17,410 nt of DNA, taken from contig DASWHR010000121.1 in NCBI GenBank assembly GCA_036398095.1, positions 1 to 17,410 on the forward strand, read 5' to 3'. The notes under the pieces are model-generated. The model searched no databases. It worked only from the letters and a program-made list of their open reading frames with translations, and was not told the DNA's origin. The stretch is from DASWHR01 sp036398095. Lineage in GTDB: Bacteria > Actinomycetota > AC-67. A program made the position numbers and the translations under genes. Positions 7,358 through 14,430 of the stretch are shown one piece after another (position 1 is the first letter of the stretch; every line of letters starts with the position of its first letter).

Positions 7358-8859
7358 TGCAGAGGCCCGGCAGGGGTCTGAAGGTGGCCACCCTTGCCGC
7401 GCTGCTTCAATTGTCGCATGCCGCAGTCGCGGTGGCGGATGAGATGCGAGCAAATCCTCATCCAAACACGCGGGTGATTTCCATGAGTGAGACAGGCCGC
7501 CCTGCGGACGGTCCGAGTTTTGATTCCGTGATCGCCGGTTCTGGAACGGTCGTCGCCTTTGCCTCGCGTGCGGCGAACCTCAGTGCAGGCGACGACAATG
7601 ACCGGGCCGACGTTTTCGCTCGAGACTTGACTTCGGGGTCGCTGGAGCTGATCTCCCGTTCCTCGGGTGGCGAGATCGGGGACGACGACTCCAGCCTTCC
7701 GAGTCTCTCCTACGATGGGCGCTACATCGCATTTCACTCGTTCGCATCGAACCTCGTTCCCGGGTTTGGGTGGGGAAGCATCTACCTTCACGATCGAGCT
7801 ACGGGGGTCAAGACACCGGTTACGAAGGGCCCTCATGGACATCCGGCCGACGGCGTGTCGGGGAACCCCACGGTCTCGGGCGACGGCAACTATGTGGTGT
7901 TCTATTCACGGGCTTCCAATCTCGTCCATGCCGATACCAACGGTGTCAGCGATACATTCGTTTATGACGTCCGGAGCGACATAGTAGAGCGCGTCTCGAT
8001 ATCCACGACCGGCGCTCAGGCGAATGGTCCGAGCCACCCGGCATGGTTCCACGCGTCGATCTCGACCGACGGACGCTTCGTTGCCTACATTTCCTCGGCT
8101 TCGAATCTTGTCCTCGGCGACGACCCCGGCACCTGGGATGCTTTCATCTACGATCGACACACCCAAACGACTCGACGAATCTCAGAGCGTGACGGCGTTC
8201 GAATCGCAGGCAGTTCGCGGAATGTCGCTATTTCGCCCGACGGAACGGTCGCCGCAATCGTGCAGGAGTGGCCGGCCATTCGTGCCGAACACATTGGAAT
8301 CGGGGTTACGAACCCCAACGCCGATATCCTTGTTGTTGACCTCGCAACTTCGGAGGTCGAGGTCATCACCAACACGGAACCAGCGCCTGGAGCCTTGTAC
8401 AAGGACATGGTTTCCCTTTCCCGCGATGGACGCTACATCGCCTACACCTCGAGGGCGCCACTCCAAACGGCCATCGACAACAAGGGCAGCGAGAACGTCT
8501 ATCTCTATGATCGAGAACTCAATGAGACGACGTTGGTTAACGTGTCGTCCCAAGGAGTGCCTGCACTCGGCGGAGACAGCGGGGTGCCCAGCATCTCGGG
8601 TGATGGCAGCCTCATCACCTTTGTCTCCTCGTCGCCGACCTTAACCGGCAGCGACCGGACGGCTTGCGTCGTCTATGGGAACCCTGGTCTTTGCTCCGAT
8701 GTGTTCCTGCGTGATCGCGGTCCCATCCACTGCGAAGATGGACGGCGGGAAGAGGGGTCCGTAAGCAGAATGGTGGCAGGACTCCGGACGTACGCTCCAC
8801 GCCCGGTCAGTGAACGGCTCCAGCGGCATGGCTGCACGCTTGCCGGCGCCGGTGCTTAG
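7357..8859 (+). CDS. Secreted PD40/TolB-like beta-propeller repeat protein
   Basis: 500 aa from ATG 7357, which shares its A with the TGA of the upstream gene; a longer in-frame reading back to 7279 lies inside that gene and is rejected. The N-terminus (1-27, core ATLAALLQLSHAAVAVA) looks like a signal peptide. Seven repeats of the type S-x-DGRYIAF-x-S-x-ASNL followed by DVFVYDR-x-TG occur at about residues 57, 115, 170, 232, 289, 351 and 410, matching a seven-bladed WD40-like/TolB propeller. Proteins of this type are common exported proteins in environmental bacteria and their ligands are mostly unknown. After DVFLRDRG (about 448-455) the remaining 45 residues look unlike the family and contain many Arg and Gly, suggesting that the 3' end was replaced or frameshifted close to the boundary of the inserted segment. 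GC is lower than in the flanking genes. Confidence 0.82.
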   Translation: MQRPGRGLKVATLAALLQLSHAAVAVADEMRANPHPNTRVISMSETGRPADGPSFDSVIAGSGTVVAFASRAANLSAGDDNDRADVFARDLTSGSLELISRSSGGEIGDDDSSLPSLSYDGRYIAFHSFASNLVPGFGWGSIYLHDRATGVKTPVTKGPHGHPADGVSGNPTVSGDGNYVVFYSRASNLVHADTNGVSDTFVYDVRSDIVERVSISTTGAQANGPSHPAWFHASISTDGRFVAYISSASNLVLGDDPGTWDAFIYDRHTQTTRRISERDGVRIAGSSRNVAISPDGTVAAIVQEWPAIRAEHIGIGVTNPNADILVVDLATSEVEVITNTEPAPGALYKDMVSLSRDGRYIAYTSRAPLQTAIDNKGSENVYLYDRELNETTLVNVSSQGVPALGGDSGVPSISGDGSLITFVSSSPTLTGSDRTACVVYGNPGLCSDVFLRDRGPIHCEDGRREEGSVSRMVAGLRTYAPRPVSERLQRHGCTLAGAGA

Positions 8860-8879
8860 CTTCGCAACACGCTCTTGAC

Positions 8880-9432
8880 CTGTCGCGCTCCGGCCGAATC
8901 CACGCGCGGCGCTCCGCCGATCCGTCGTCAACCGGGTGTTTTACGGATGTCGGCAGAACCCCCTACTCGGATATCGAGCGCCGCCCGAAGACCGGGACGC
9001 GCTGGCCGGAGGTCCTCTCCCGGTTCGACGACTGCGACGTCGGTCGTCAAGGCCGCCGCGGTCGCGGACTTTCGCCCCGCGAACCCCAGCGACCACAAGC
9101 TCAAAAAGGACGAGGGCGCGCCCGACATCGTGCTCGAGCGCACGCCCGACATCCTCGCCGAGCTCGGCCGCCTCAAGACGCACCAGTTGCTGGTCGGCTT
9201 CGCGGCCGAGACCCAGGACGCCGTGGCCTACGCGCGAAAGAAGCTGGCGGCCAAGAACCTGGACATGGTCGTGGCCAACGTCGTGACCGAGCCGGGCGCC
9301 GGCTTCGAGCACGACACCAACCGGGCGATGCTCATCGCGGCCGACGGCACCGAGGAAGACCTGCCGCTGCAATCCAAGGCCGCGATGGCGTCCGTCATCT
9401 GCGACCGGATCGCAGCCCGGCGCTCACGTTAG
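8880..9432 (+). pseudogene. coaBC: Frame-broken second copy of the coaBC 3' end
   Basis: From about 9009 to the TAG-type end at 9432 the sequence parallels coaBC 5693-6118. Over 126 aligned residues from VVKAAAVADFRPANPS I count 14 differences (about 89% identity), while many third codon positions differ. At 9039-9043 there is one extra G relative to coaBC (GTCGGTCGTC against GTCGTCGTC), which puts the preceding FDDCDV in another frame. Further upstream to about 8880, short matches to the TEAARRGA and LVTG regions can be seen by eye, but with several indels. The whole CoaC half and the first part of CoaB are missing. It lacks a ribosome-binding site and would not give a working ligase. The following genes are the normal high-GC ones, so this may be the ancestral chromosomal 3' end. 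Confidence 0.85.
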
Positions 9433-9504
9433 CGAGCCAGTTCGCCGATTCTGTCGTTTGAGGGTGTGTTCCCCGACGACCGCAATCTCCCGAAAGCAGG
9501 ACAA

Positions 9505-10890
9505 ATGACGACCCTTTTGGCACCGCCGGCGCCGCCGACCCTTCCTCCCACGATCGCGCAGGCCCCCGGACGCGAACGCCACCGGTCCCAGCGCCGCCGC
9601 GGCTGGGTCCTGGGGCGGCTGCTGGTGCTCAACGGAATCGTCGCGCTGATCTCGATCGTGGTGGTCGCGGCCCTGCTCGAGATGGTGCGACGGGTCGCGG
9701 CCGGCAAGACCGTCAACCTCCGTGACGCCGAGCGGCTCGACGCCGCCCTGGCCGCGATCGGAACCTGGAGTTTGGTGCTCTGGTTCGGCACGGGACTCGT
9801 CTGGCTCGCGTGGCAGCACCGAGCACACGCAAACCTGCGCGTTCGCTACCAGGACGCTTCGTTCACGCCGCGCCGCGCCGTCGTCGCATGGTTCGTCCCC
9901 GTCGCATCGTTCGTATGGCCCTACCGCGCGATTCGCGAGCTGTGGACGACCCGCGGCACCACGGACCGCAGCATCATCCCGGTGCGGCTGTGGTGGGGCG
10001 CCTTCCTCGTGCATGCGATCTTGTCTCGCGTGGTTGCCGCAATGTGGAACGATCCTTCCGTCGACACGGACGTGGCGAGGGTTTCGAGCGTCGCCGCGCT
10101 CCACCTTGTCACCTTGATCGTGACGCTGGGCGCCGTCGTGCTGGCGATCGTGGTCGTCCGCGGGGTCGATCGAGTCATCGCGACGCCGGATCCGGACAGC
10201 GCACCGCGCGCGGCGTGGGACGTGATCCCCGACCGAAGCGAACGTTCCGTCGCCACCCGGGTCGGCGCCTGGCTCATCGCCGCGGCGCTCGCGAGCAACG
10301 CCGCCGTGCTGATCGGCCGCACCGCCGCCCAGCCGCCGCCGGCCCCGCCGTCTACCGCGGAGCCACCGGCGGCCGTGCCGGCCGGCTGGACGCTCATCGA
10401 CGGCGGGCAGATCGCGGTCGCGCTCCCGGCCGGGTTCGTCGGCGGCGACCCGGCGGAGGCCGGCGTCCGCTCGAAGATCGAGCAGCGCCTCGAGGGCATC
10501 GCGCCGGGGGAAGCGCTCGAGGAGTTCCTGTCGGTCCCCGGGACCGCGCTCGCCGCCGTCGGCGAGCCGACCGAACACGGAACGCCGACGCTGCTGGTGG
10601 TATCCGAGGAGCGCTCCAGCCCGCTCGAAGATTGGGCGTCGGGCGCGCAGCGGGCGCTGGAGATCCCCGACGAGCACATCGTCGATGACCGCAGCCTCAC
10701 CATTGCAGGATCCGAGGCCCGAGTCCTGCACGCCGATGATGGCGATCCCGAGTCGCTGCCCGCGCTGTTCGTTGCGATCAACGGTCGCGCGCGAAACTGG
10801 CTGCTCGTCTACCGGGCGCCCCGCGCCGGGTGGGACGCGCAACGGGCGATCTTCGACCAGAGCCTGGAAACCGTGCGTCTGAAGCCCTGA
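9505..10890 (+). CDS. DUF4328 membrane protein with C-terminal extracytoplasmic domain
   Basis: 461 aa from ATG 9505, supported by AGCAGG 4 nt upstream; a GTG at 9466 would add 13 residues but has poor spacing. After a proline-rich cytoplasmic start (6-22) come about six membrane segments: around 39-60, 84-103, 125-140, 162-181, 198-220 and 252-271. The region WLAWQHRAHANLR (100-112) plus VVAWFVPVASFVWPYRAIREL (126-146) is the DUF4328 signature. A linker rich in Pro and Ala (275-293) leads to a soluble domain of about 165 residues starting PAGWTLIDGGQIAVALPAGF, which resembles the small alpha/beta modules (PsbP/Mog1-like) found on actinobacterial membrane proteins; this fold assignment is a guess. 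Function is unknown. The gene separates the coaBC remnant from metK. Confidence 0.8.
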   Translation: MTTLLAPPAPPTLPPTIAQAPGRERHRSQRRRGWVLGRLLVLNGIVALISIVVVAALLEMVRRVAAGKTVNLRDAERLDAALAAIGTWSLVLWFGTGLVWLAWQHRAHANLRVRYQDASFTPRRAVVAWFVPVASFVWPYRAIRELWTTRGTTDRSIIPVRLWWGAFLVHAILSRVVAAMWNDPSVDTDVARVSSVAALHLVTLIVTLGAVVLAIVVVRGVDRVIATPDPDSAPRAAWDVIPDRSERSVATRVGAWLIAAALASNAAVLIGRTAAQPPPAPPSTAEPPAAVPAGWTLIDGGQIAVALPAGFVGGDPAEAGVRSKIEQRLEGIAPGEALEEFLSVPGTALAAVGEPTEHGTPTLLVVSEERSSPLEDWASGAQRALEIPDEHIVDDRSLTIAGSEARVLHADDGDPESLPALFVAINGRARNWLLVYRAPRAGWDAQRAIFDQSLETVRLKP

Positions 10891-10892
10891 CG

Positions 10893-10905
10893 GGCTCCGG
10901 GAGCC
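10893..10905 (+). other. Short GC hairpin after the DUF4328 gene
   Basis: GGCTC (10893-10897) and GAGCC (10901-10905) form a perfect 5-bp stem with a CGG loop, 2 nt after the stop codon. No U-run follows, so it is at best a weak terminator; it may instead protect the mRNA end. It overlaps where the -35 of the metK promoter would be. Confidence 0.35.
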
Positions 10906-10916
10906 GAGGATAGACC

Positions 10917-10922
10917 TATAAT
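10917..10922 (+). promoter_or_regulatory. -10 box of the metK promoter
   Basis: A perfect TATAAT, the best -10 hexamer in the window, 39 nt before the metK ATG. No convincing -35 is seen at 16-18 nt upstream, where the GC hairpin lies. Transcription would start near 10929. Confidence 0.6.
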
Positions 10923-10961
10923 CTCTCCGACGGCTCGACCACGATCAGGAGCTTGGCGACG

Positions 10962-12149
10962 ATGACCAGACGGTGGGTGTATACGTCCGAGTCGGTGACC
11001 GAAGGTCACCCGGACAAGATGGCGGACGCGATCAGCGACGCGATTCTGGATGCGATCCTCAAGGACGATCCGATGGGCCGCGTGGCCTGCGAGACGTTCG
11101 TGACGACCGGTCTGTGCATCGTCGGCGGCGAGATCTCGACGACCACCTACGTGGACGTGCCGCGGATCGTCCGCGAAACGATCAAGGACATCGGCTACAC
11201 GCGCGCCAAGTACGGCTTCGACGGCGAAACCTGCGGCGTGCTGAACGCGATCCAGGATCAGTCGCCCAACATCGCGGTCGGCGTGGACAACGCGTGGGAA
11301 TCCCGGCGCGGCGAGTCCGACGAGATGGACGCGCAAGGCGCCGGCGATCAGGGAATGATGATCGGCTACGCCTGCACCGACACCCCCGAGCTGATGCCTG
11401 CTCCGATCCAGATCGCACATCGCTTGGCCCGCCGGCTGTCGGCCGTTCGCAAGAGCGGCGACGTCTCTTATCTTCGCCCCGACGGCAAGACGCAGGTCAC
11501 CATCGAATACGAAGGCCACACGCCCAAGCGGGTCGTCAACGTCGTCGTCTCGAGCCAGCACGGACCCGAGATCGACATCCCCACGCTGCTCGAGCCCGAC
11601 ATCCGCGAGCAGGTCGTCGAGCCGATCCTGCACGAAACCGGCCTCGACTTCGAAGGGTTCCAGTTGCTCGTCAACCCGACCGGCATTTTCGAGATCGGCG
11701 GCCCGAAAGCCGACACCGGCCTGACCGGTCGCAAGATCATCGTGGACACCTACGGCGGCATGGCCCCGCACGGCGGCGGCGCCTTCAGCGGCAAGGACCC
11801 GACGAAGGTGGACCGCTCGGCGACGTACGCGGCCCGCTGGGTCGCCAAGAACGTCGTCGCCGCCGGCTTCGCCGAGCGACTCCAGTTGGAAGTCGCCTAC
11901 GCGATCGGCGTCGCGCGTCCGGTGAGCGTATCGGTCGAGGCGTTCGGCACCGAGACCGTCGCGATCGAAAAGATCGAGAAGGCGATCGGTGAGGTCTTCG
12001 ACCTTCGTCCCGCCGCGATCCTTCGCGATCTGGACCTGCGCCGGCCGATCTACCGTCAAACGTCGGCCTACGGTCACTTCGGACGCGAGGAGAAAGACTT
12101 CACGTGGGAGCGAACCGACCGCGTGGACGATCTCAAGTCGGCGATCTGA
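10962..12149 (+). CDS. metK: S-adenosylmethionine synthetase
   Basis: Forms SAM from methionine and ATP; a cytoplasmic tetramer in the family. 395 aa from ATG 10962. An in-frame TTG at 10953 lies only 1 nt after the AGGAG ribosome-binding site (10947-10951), whereas the ATG has normal spacing. Motifs: TSESVTEGHPDKMADAISDA (8-27, ATP and metal binding), GAGDQGMMIGYA (126-137, family signature), FEIGGPKADTGLTGRKI and GGGAFSGKDPTKVDRSA (271-287, the P-loop-like signature). All are intact. No SAM riboswitch fold is apparent in the short leader. Confidence 0.97.
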   Translation: MTRRWVYTSESVTEGHPDKMADAISDAILDAILKDDPMGRVACETFVTTGLCIVGGEISTTTYVDVPRIVRETIKDIGYTRAKYGFDGETCGVLNAIQDQSPNIAVGVDNAWESRRGESDEMDAQGAGDQGMMIGYACTDTPELMPAPIQIAHRLARRLSAVRKSGDVSYLRPDGKTQVTIEYEGHTPKRVVNVVVSSQHGPEIDIPTLLEPDIREQVVEPILHETGLDFEGFQLLVNPTGIFEIGGPKADTGLTGRKIIVDTYGGMAPHGGGAFSGKDPTKVDRSATYAARWVAKNVVAAGFAERLQLEVAYAIGVARPVSVSVEAFGTETVAIEKIEKAIGEVFDLRPAAILRDLDLRRPIYRQTSAYGHFGREEKDFTWERTDRVDDLKSAI

Positions 12150-12151
12150 TC

Positions 12152-12157
12152 TAGGCT
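12152..12157 (+). promoter_or_regulatory. -10-like box for possible leaderless priA transcript
   Basis: TAGGCT lies 7 nt before the priA ATG. That is the position expected if transcription starts at the A of the ATG, giving a leaderless mRNA, as is frequent in Actinobacteria. No ribosome-binding site precedes the ATG, and no good -35 is visible. Confidence 0.4.
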
Positions 12158-12164
12158 CCCCTGC

Positions 12165-13886
12165 ATGGAGGGGCGCTTCGCGTCGGTCGTTCTGCTGCAT
12201 CCGAGTCTCGTCCACCGGGATCGCGTTTTCACATACTCGATTCCGGGGGGCCTGGACGTCCACGTCGGCTCGGTCGTTCGCGTGCCGCTCGGCCGCAAGC
12301 GCGCCAACGGCGTCGTCGTCGATCTGCTGGACCGCGCCGACGTTCCGCGGACCGTTGCGCTGATCGCCTCGCTCGGTCCCGGACTCGACGAAGATCTGGT
12401 GGATCTGGCGCGCTGGACGGCGGAGCGATACTGCGCGAGCCTCGGCGAGGCACTCGCAACCGCCGTTCCGGAGCGGATCGCGTCGGAAGAGGACGCGGTC
12501 GTGCCCGCGACACCCATCGCGACACCCATCGCGACACCGGCCGCGACACCGGACGCGTCGTGGCTGCGGGCATGGCGCGGCGGACCGGCGCTGCTCCGCT
12601 CGCTGGCGGCGCGGACGCGCGGCGTGTACTCGATGCAGCCGCCGCCCGCACAGGATCGCGGTCCGCTGATCGCCTCGCTCGCGGCATCCGCAGTCGGCGA
12701 GGGCCGCGGCGTGCTCGTGCTGCTGCCGGAGGTCCGGTTTCGATCCAGCGTCGAGGCGGCGTTGGAGGATGCGTTCGGCGCCGGCCTCGCGCGGCTCGGC
12801 TCGAACCGTTCCAACCGGGTGCGCTACCGCGGATGGTGCGCGCTGCGAGGCGGCGACACGCGGATCGCCTGCGGCGGCCGCGCGGCCGTGTTCGCGCCGG
12901 TTCCGGATCTGGGACTGATCGTCATCGACGACGAATCGCATGTCTCCTACAAGGAACGACGTCAGCCGCGCTTCCATGCGCGCACCGTCGCCGCGGAACG
13001 GGCGCGTCGAAGCGGCGCCACGCTGGTCACGGTGGGCGTCCCGCCGAGCATCGAAGTCGCCGCCGCCGTCGCCGCACGGCAGATGACGCTGGTCGTCCCG
13101 CCTGCCACGGCCCGCGGGAGCCATCCGCCGGTCCAGATCGTGGATCTGTCGGCGAGCCGGGAGCGGCTCGTTCCGTCGGGCCGAACCATCGCCGCGGCGA
13201 AGATGGCGATGCGCCGAGGCGAACGCGTCATGATCATGACGCATCGCGGGGGCGACGAGCCCGCGAAGGTGTTCGAACGCGCCGTCCGCGCCACCGGCGC
13301 GACGCGGCCGGCCCTGCTGGACGCGCGCTCCGGCGCCGCGGCGCTGCGCGAGGCCATCACGCGCGCAGATCTGATCGTCGCCACCCCGGTGATCGCGAAG
13401 GACATCCCGCTGCCGCGCGCGGGGCTGGTCGCGATCTGCCACGCCGACGCGGCGTTGGCGCAAACCGACTTCCGGACCGGCGAAGAAGCCTTCGCGACCT
13501 GGTGGCGCGCCGCGCGCTTTGCGGCAACGGTGCTGATCGAGACCGCCGACCCGGCACATCCGGCGGTGCGCGCGCTCGTTCGCTACGACCCCGCCGTGCT
13601 CGCCACCGACGAGATCGCACGACGCAAGGAGCTCGGCTATCCGCCGTTCGGCGGGCTGGCGCGCATCGCCGCGCCCTCCGACCGCGCCGACGGGATCGCG
13701 ACGACTCTGGAAGAGGCAGGAGCCACCGTTCTTGGCCCGGTCGAACGCGACGGGCGCGCGCTCCTGGCCGTGCGAGCCCCGACCCGCGCCGTGCTCGAAC
13801 GCCTGCTCGCGCCGCTCGCGGCCGTCTGGCGCGACGAGGGAACCGATGTGCGAATCGATATCGACCCACGCGACGTTCTTGCGTAG
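12165..13886 (+). CDS. priA: Primosomal protein N' (PriA), helicase-degenerate
   Basis: Replication-restart protein homologue; 573 aa, against about 730 in E. coli. The N-terminal DNA-binding domain is recognisable (FTYSIPGGLDVHVGSVVRVP, 24-43, and GRKRANGVVVDL). A low-complexity linker with PATPIATPIATPAATP (about 115-130) follows. In the helicase part the Walker A GxGKT is absent, the DEEH box reads IDDESHVSYKERRQPRFHAR, and QVAGRAGR is replaced by WWRAARFA. All eight zinc-binding cysteines are missing; the four Cys present are scattered with no CxxC. The C-terminal part RRKELGYPPFGGLARI is retained. Loss of helicase motifs is known for actinobacterial PriA, so it probably acts as a DNA-binding loader rather than a motor. 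It is likely leaderless (box at 12152). Confidence 0.88.
   Translation: MEGRFASVVLLHPSLVHRDRVFTYSIPGGLDVHVGSVVRVPLGRKRANGVVVDLLDRADVPRTVALIASLGPGLDEDLVDLARWTAERYCASLGEALATAVPERIASEEDAVVPATPIATPIATPAATPDASWLRAWRGGPALLRSLAARTRGVYSMQPPPAQDRGPLIASLAASAVGEGRGVLVLLPEVRFRSSVEAALEDAFGAGLARLGSNRSNRVRYRGWCALRGGDTRIACGGRAAVFAPVPDLGLIVIDDESHVSYKERRQPRFHARTVAAERARRSGATLVTVGVPPSIEVAAAVAARQMTLVVPPATARGSHPPVQIVDLSASRERLVPSGRTIAAAKMAMRRGERVMIMTHRGGDEPAKVFERAVRATGATRPALLDARSGAAALREAITRADLIVATPVIAKDIPLPRAGLVAICHADAALAQTDFRTGEEAFATWWRAARFAATVLIETADPAHPAVRALVRYDPAVLATDEIARRKELGYPPFGGLARIAAPSDRADGIATTLEEAGATVLGPVERDGRALLAVRAPTRAVLERLLAPLAAVWRDEGTDVRIDIDPRDVLA
12507..12554 (+). repeat. 12-bp tandem repeat within priA
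   Basis: Four consecutive 12-bp units: GCGACACCCATC twice exactly, then GCGACACCGGCC and GCGACACCGGAC. They encode the ATPI/ATPA/ATPD units of the interdomain linker. The exact copies suggest recent slippage; unit gain or loss keeps the frame. Confidence 0.9.
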
Positions 13887-13889
13887 ACT
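13861..13889 (+). promoter_or_regulatory. Possible promoter for def
   Basis: TCGACC (13861-13866) and TAGACT (13884-13889) are 17 nt apart; the -10 box is the same hexamer as in the mIHF promoter and overlaps the priA stop. The def ATG is 10 nt after the -10 box, so the transcript would have almost no leader, consistent with the absence of a ribosome-binding site. Confidence 0.4.
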
Positions 13890-13899
13890 CGACGTCGCC

Positions 13900-14430
13900 A
13901 TGGGATCTTTGGACATTCGCATCTGGGGCGACCCGGTGCTGCGCACGAAGGCGCAACCCGTCGAAGCCTTCGACGACGCGCTGCGCCGTCTGGCCGACGA
14001 CATGCTCGAAACCATGCGCGCCGCGCCCGGTGTTGGTCTTGCCGCACCGCAAGTCGGCGTCGACCGCCGGCTGTTCGTGTTCGACTCGGGTGAACGGTCC
14101 GGCGCGATGTGCAATCCGGCAGTCACGTGGGCGAGCGAGGAGACCCAAGAGAGCGAAGAAGGCTGCCTGTCCATCCCCGAGGTGTATTTCCCGGTCGTGC
14201 GCGCGATGCACGTGCGCGTCGAAGCTCGCGACGTTCACGGCAACTCGATCGTCGAAGAGGTGAGCGGATTCGAAGCGCGAATCTTCCAGCACGAAATCGA
14301 CCACCTCGACGGGATCCTTTTCGTCGACCGTCTCGACGACGAGACACGCAAAGAGGCGATGCGCGCCATCCGCGACATGCTGCTCGGCGAGCATCCCCAC
14401 GGCGGCCCGCGCCCGGCGCGCGCCCTGTAG
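13900..14430 (+). CDS. def: Peptide deformylase
   Basis: Removes the formyl group from nascent protein N-termini; a metal-dependent cytoplasmic hydrolase acting at the ribosome. 176 aa from ATG 13900. The three family motifs are complete: GVGLAAPQVG (44-53), EGCLSIP (87-93, metal-binding Cys89) and QHEIDHLDG (130-138, His131 and His135 as metal ligands, Glu132 catalytic). An upstream extension in the same frame lies inside priA and is not used. The TAG stop overlaps the fmt GTG by one base, linking the enzyme that removes formyl groups with the one that adds them, the usual arrangement. Confidence 0.96.
   Translation: MGSLDIRIWGDPVLRTKAQPVEAFDDALRRLADDMLETMRAAPGVGLAAPQVGVDRRLFVFDSGERSGAMCNPAVTWASEETQESEEGCLSIPEVYFPVVRAMHVRVEARDVHGNSIVEEVSGFEARIFQHEIDHLDGILFVDRLDDETRKEAMRAIRDMLLGEHPHGGPRPARAL

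Noticed and set aside
6119..8880. Insertion sequence or integrative element
   Set aside because: No transposase, integrase, terminal inverted repeat or tRNA attachment site is visible; only the coaBC duplication bounds the segment.
8875..9432. Treating the open frame as an intact 185-aa gene
   Set aside because: Only its last ~130 codons resemble CoaBC, the earlier part is out of frame with the homologous sequence, and no ribosome-binding site is present; a pseudogene fits better.
10809..14174. Minus-strand open frame of about 1120 codons opposite metK and priA
   Set aside because: Both genes on the plus strand have clear family motifs; the antisense product is a low-complexity shadow produced by GC bias.
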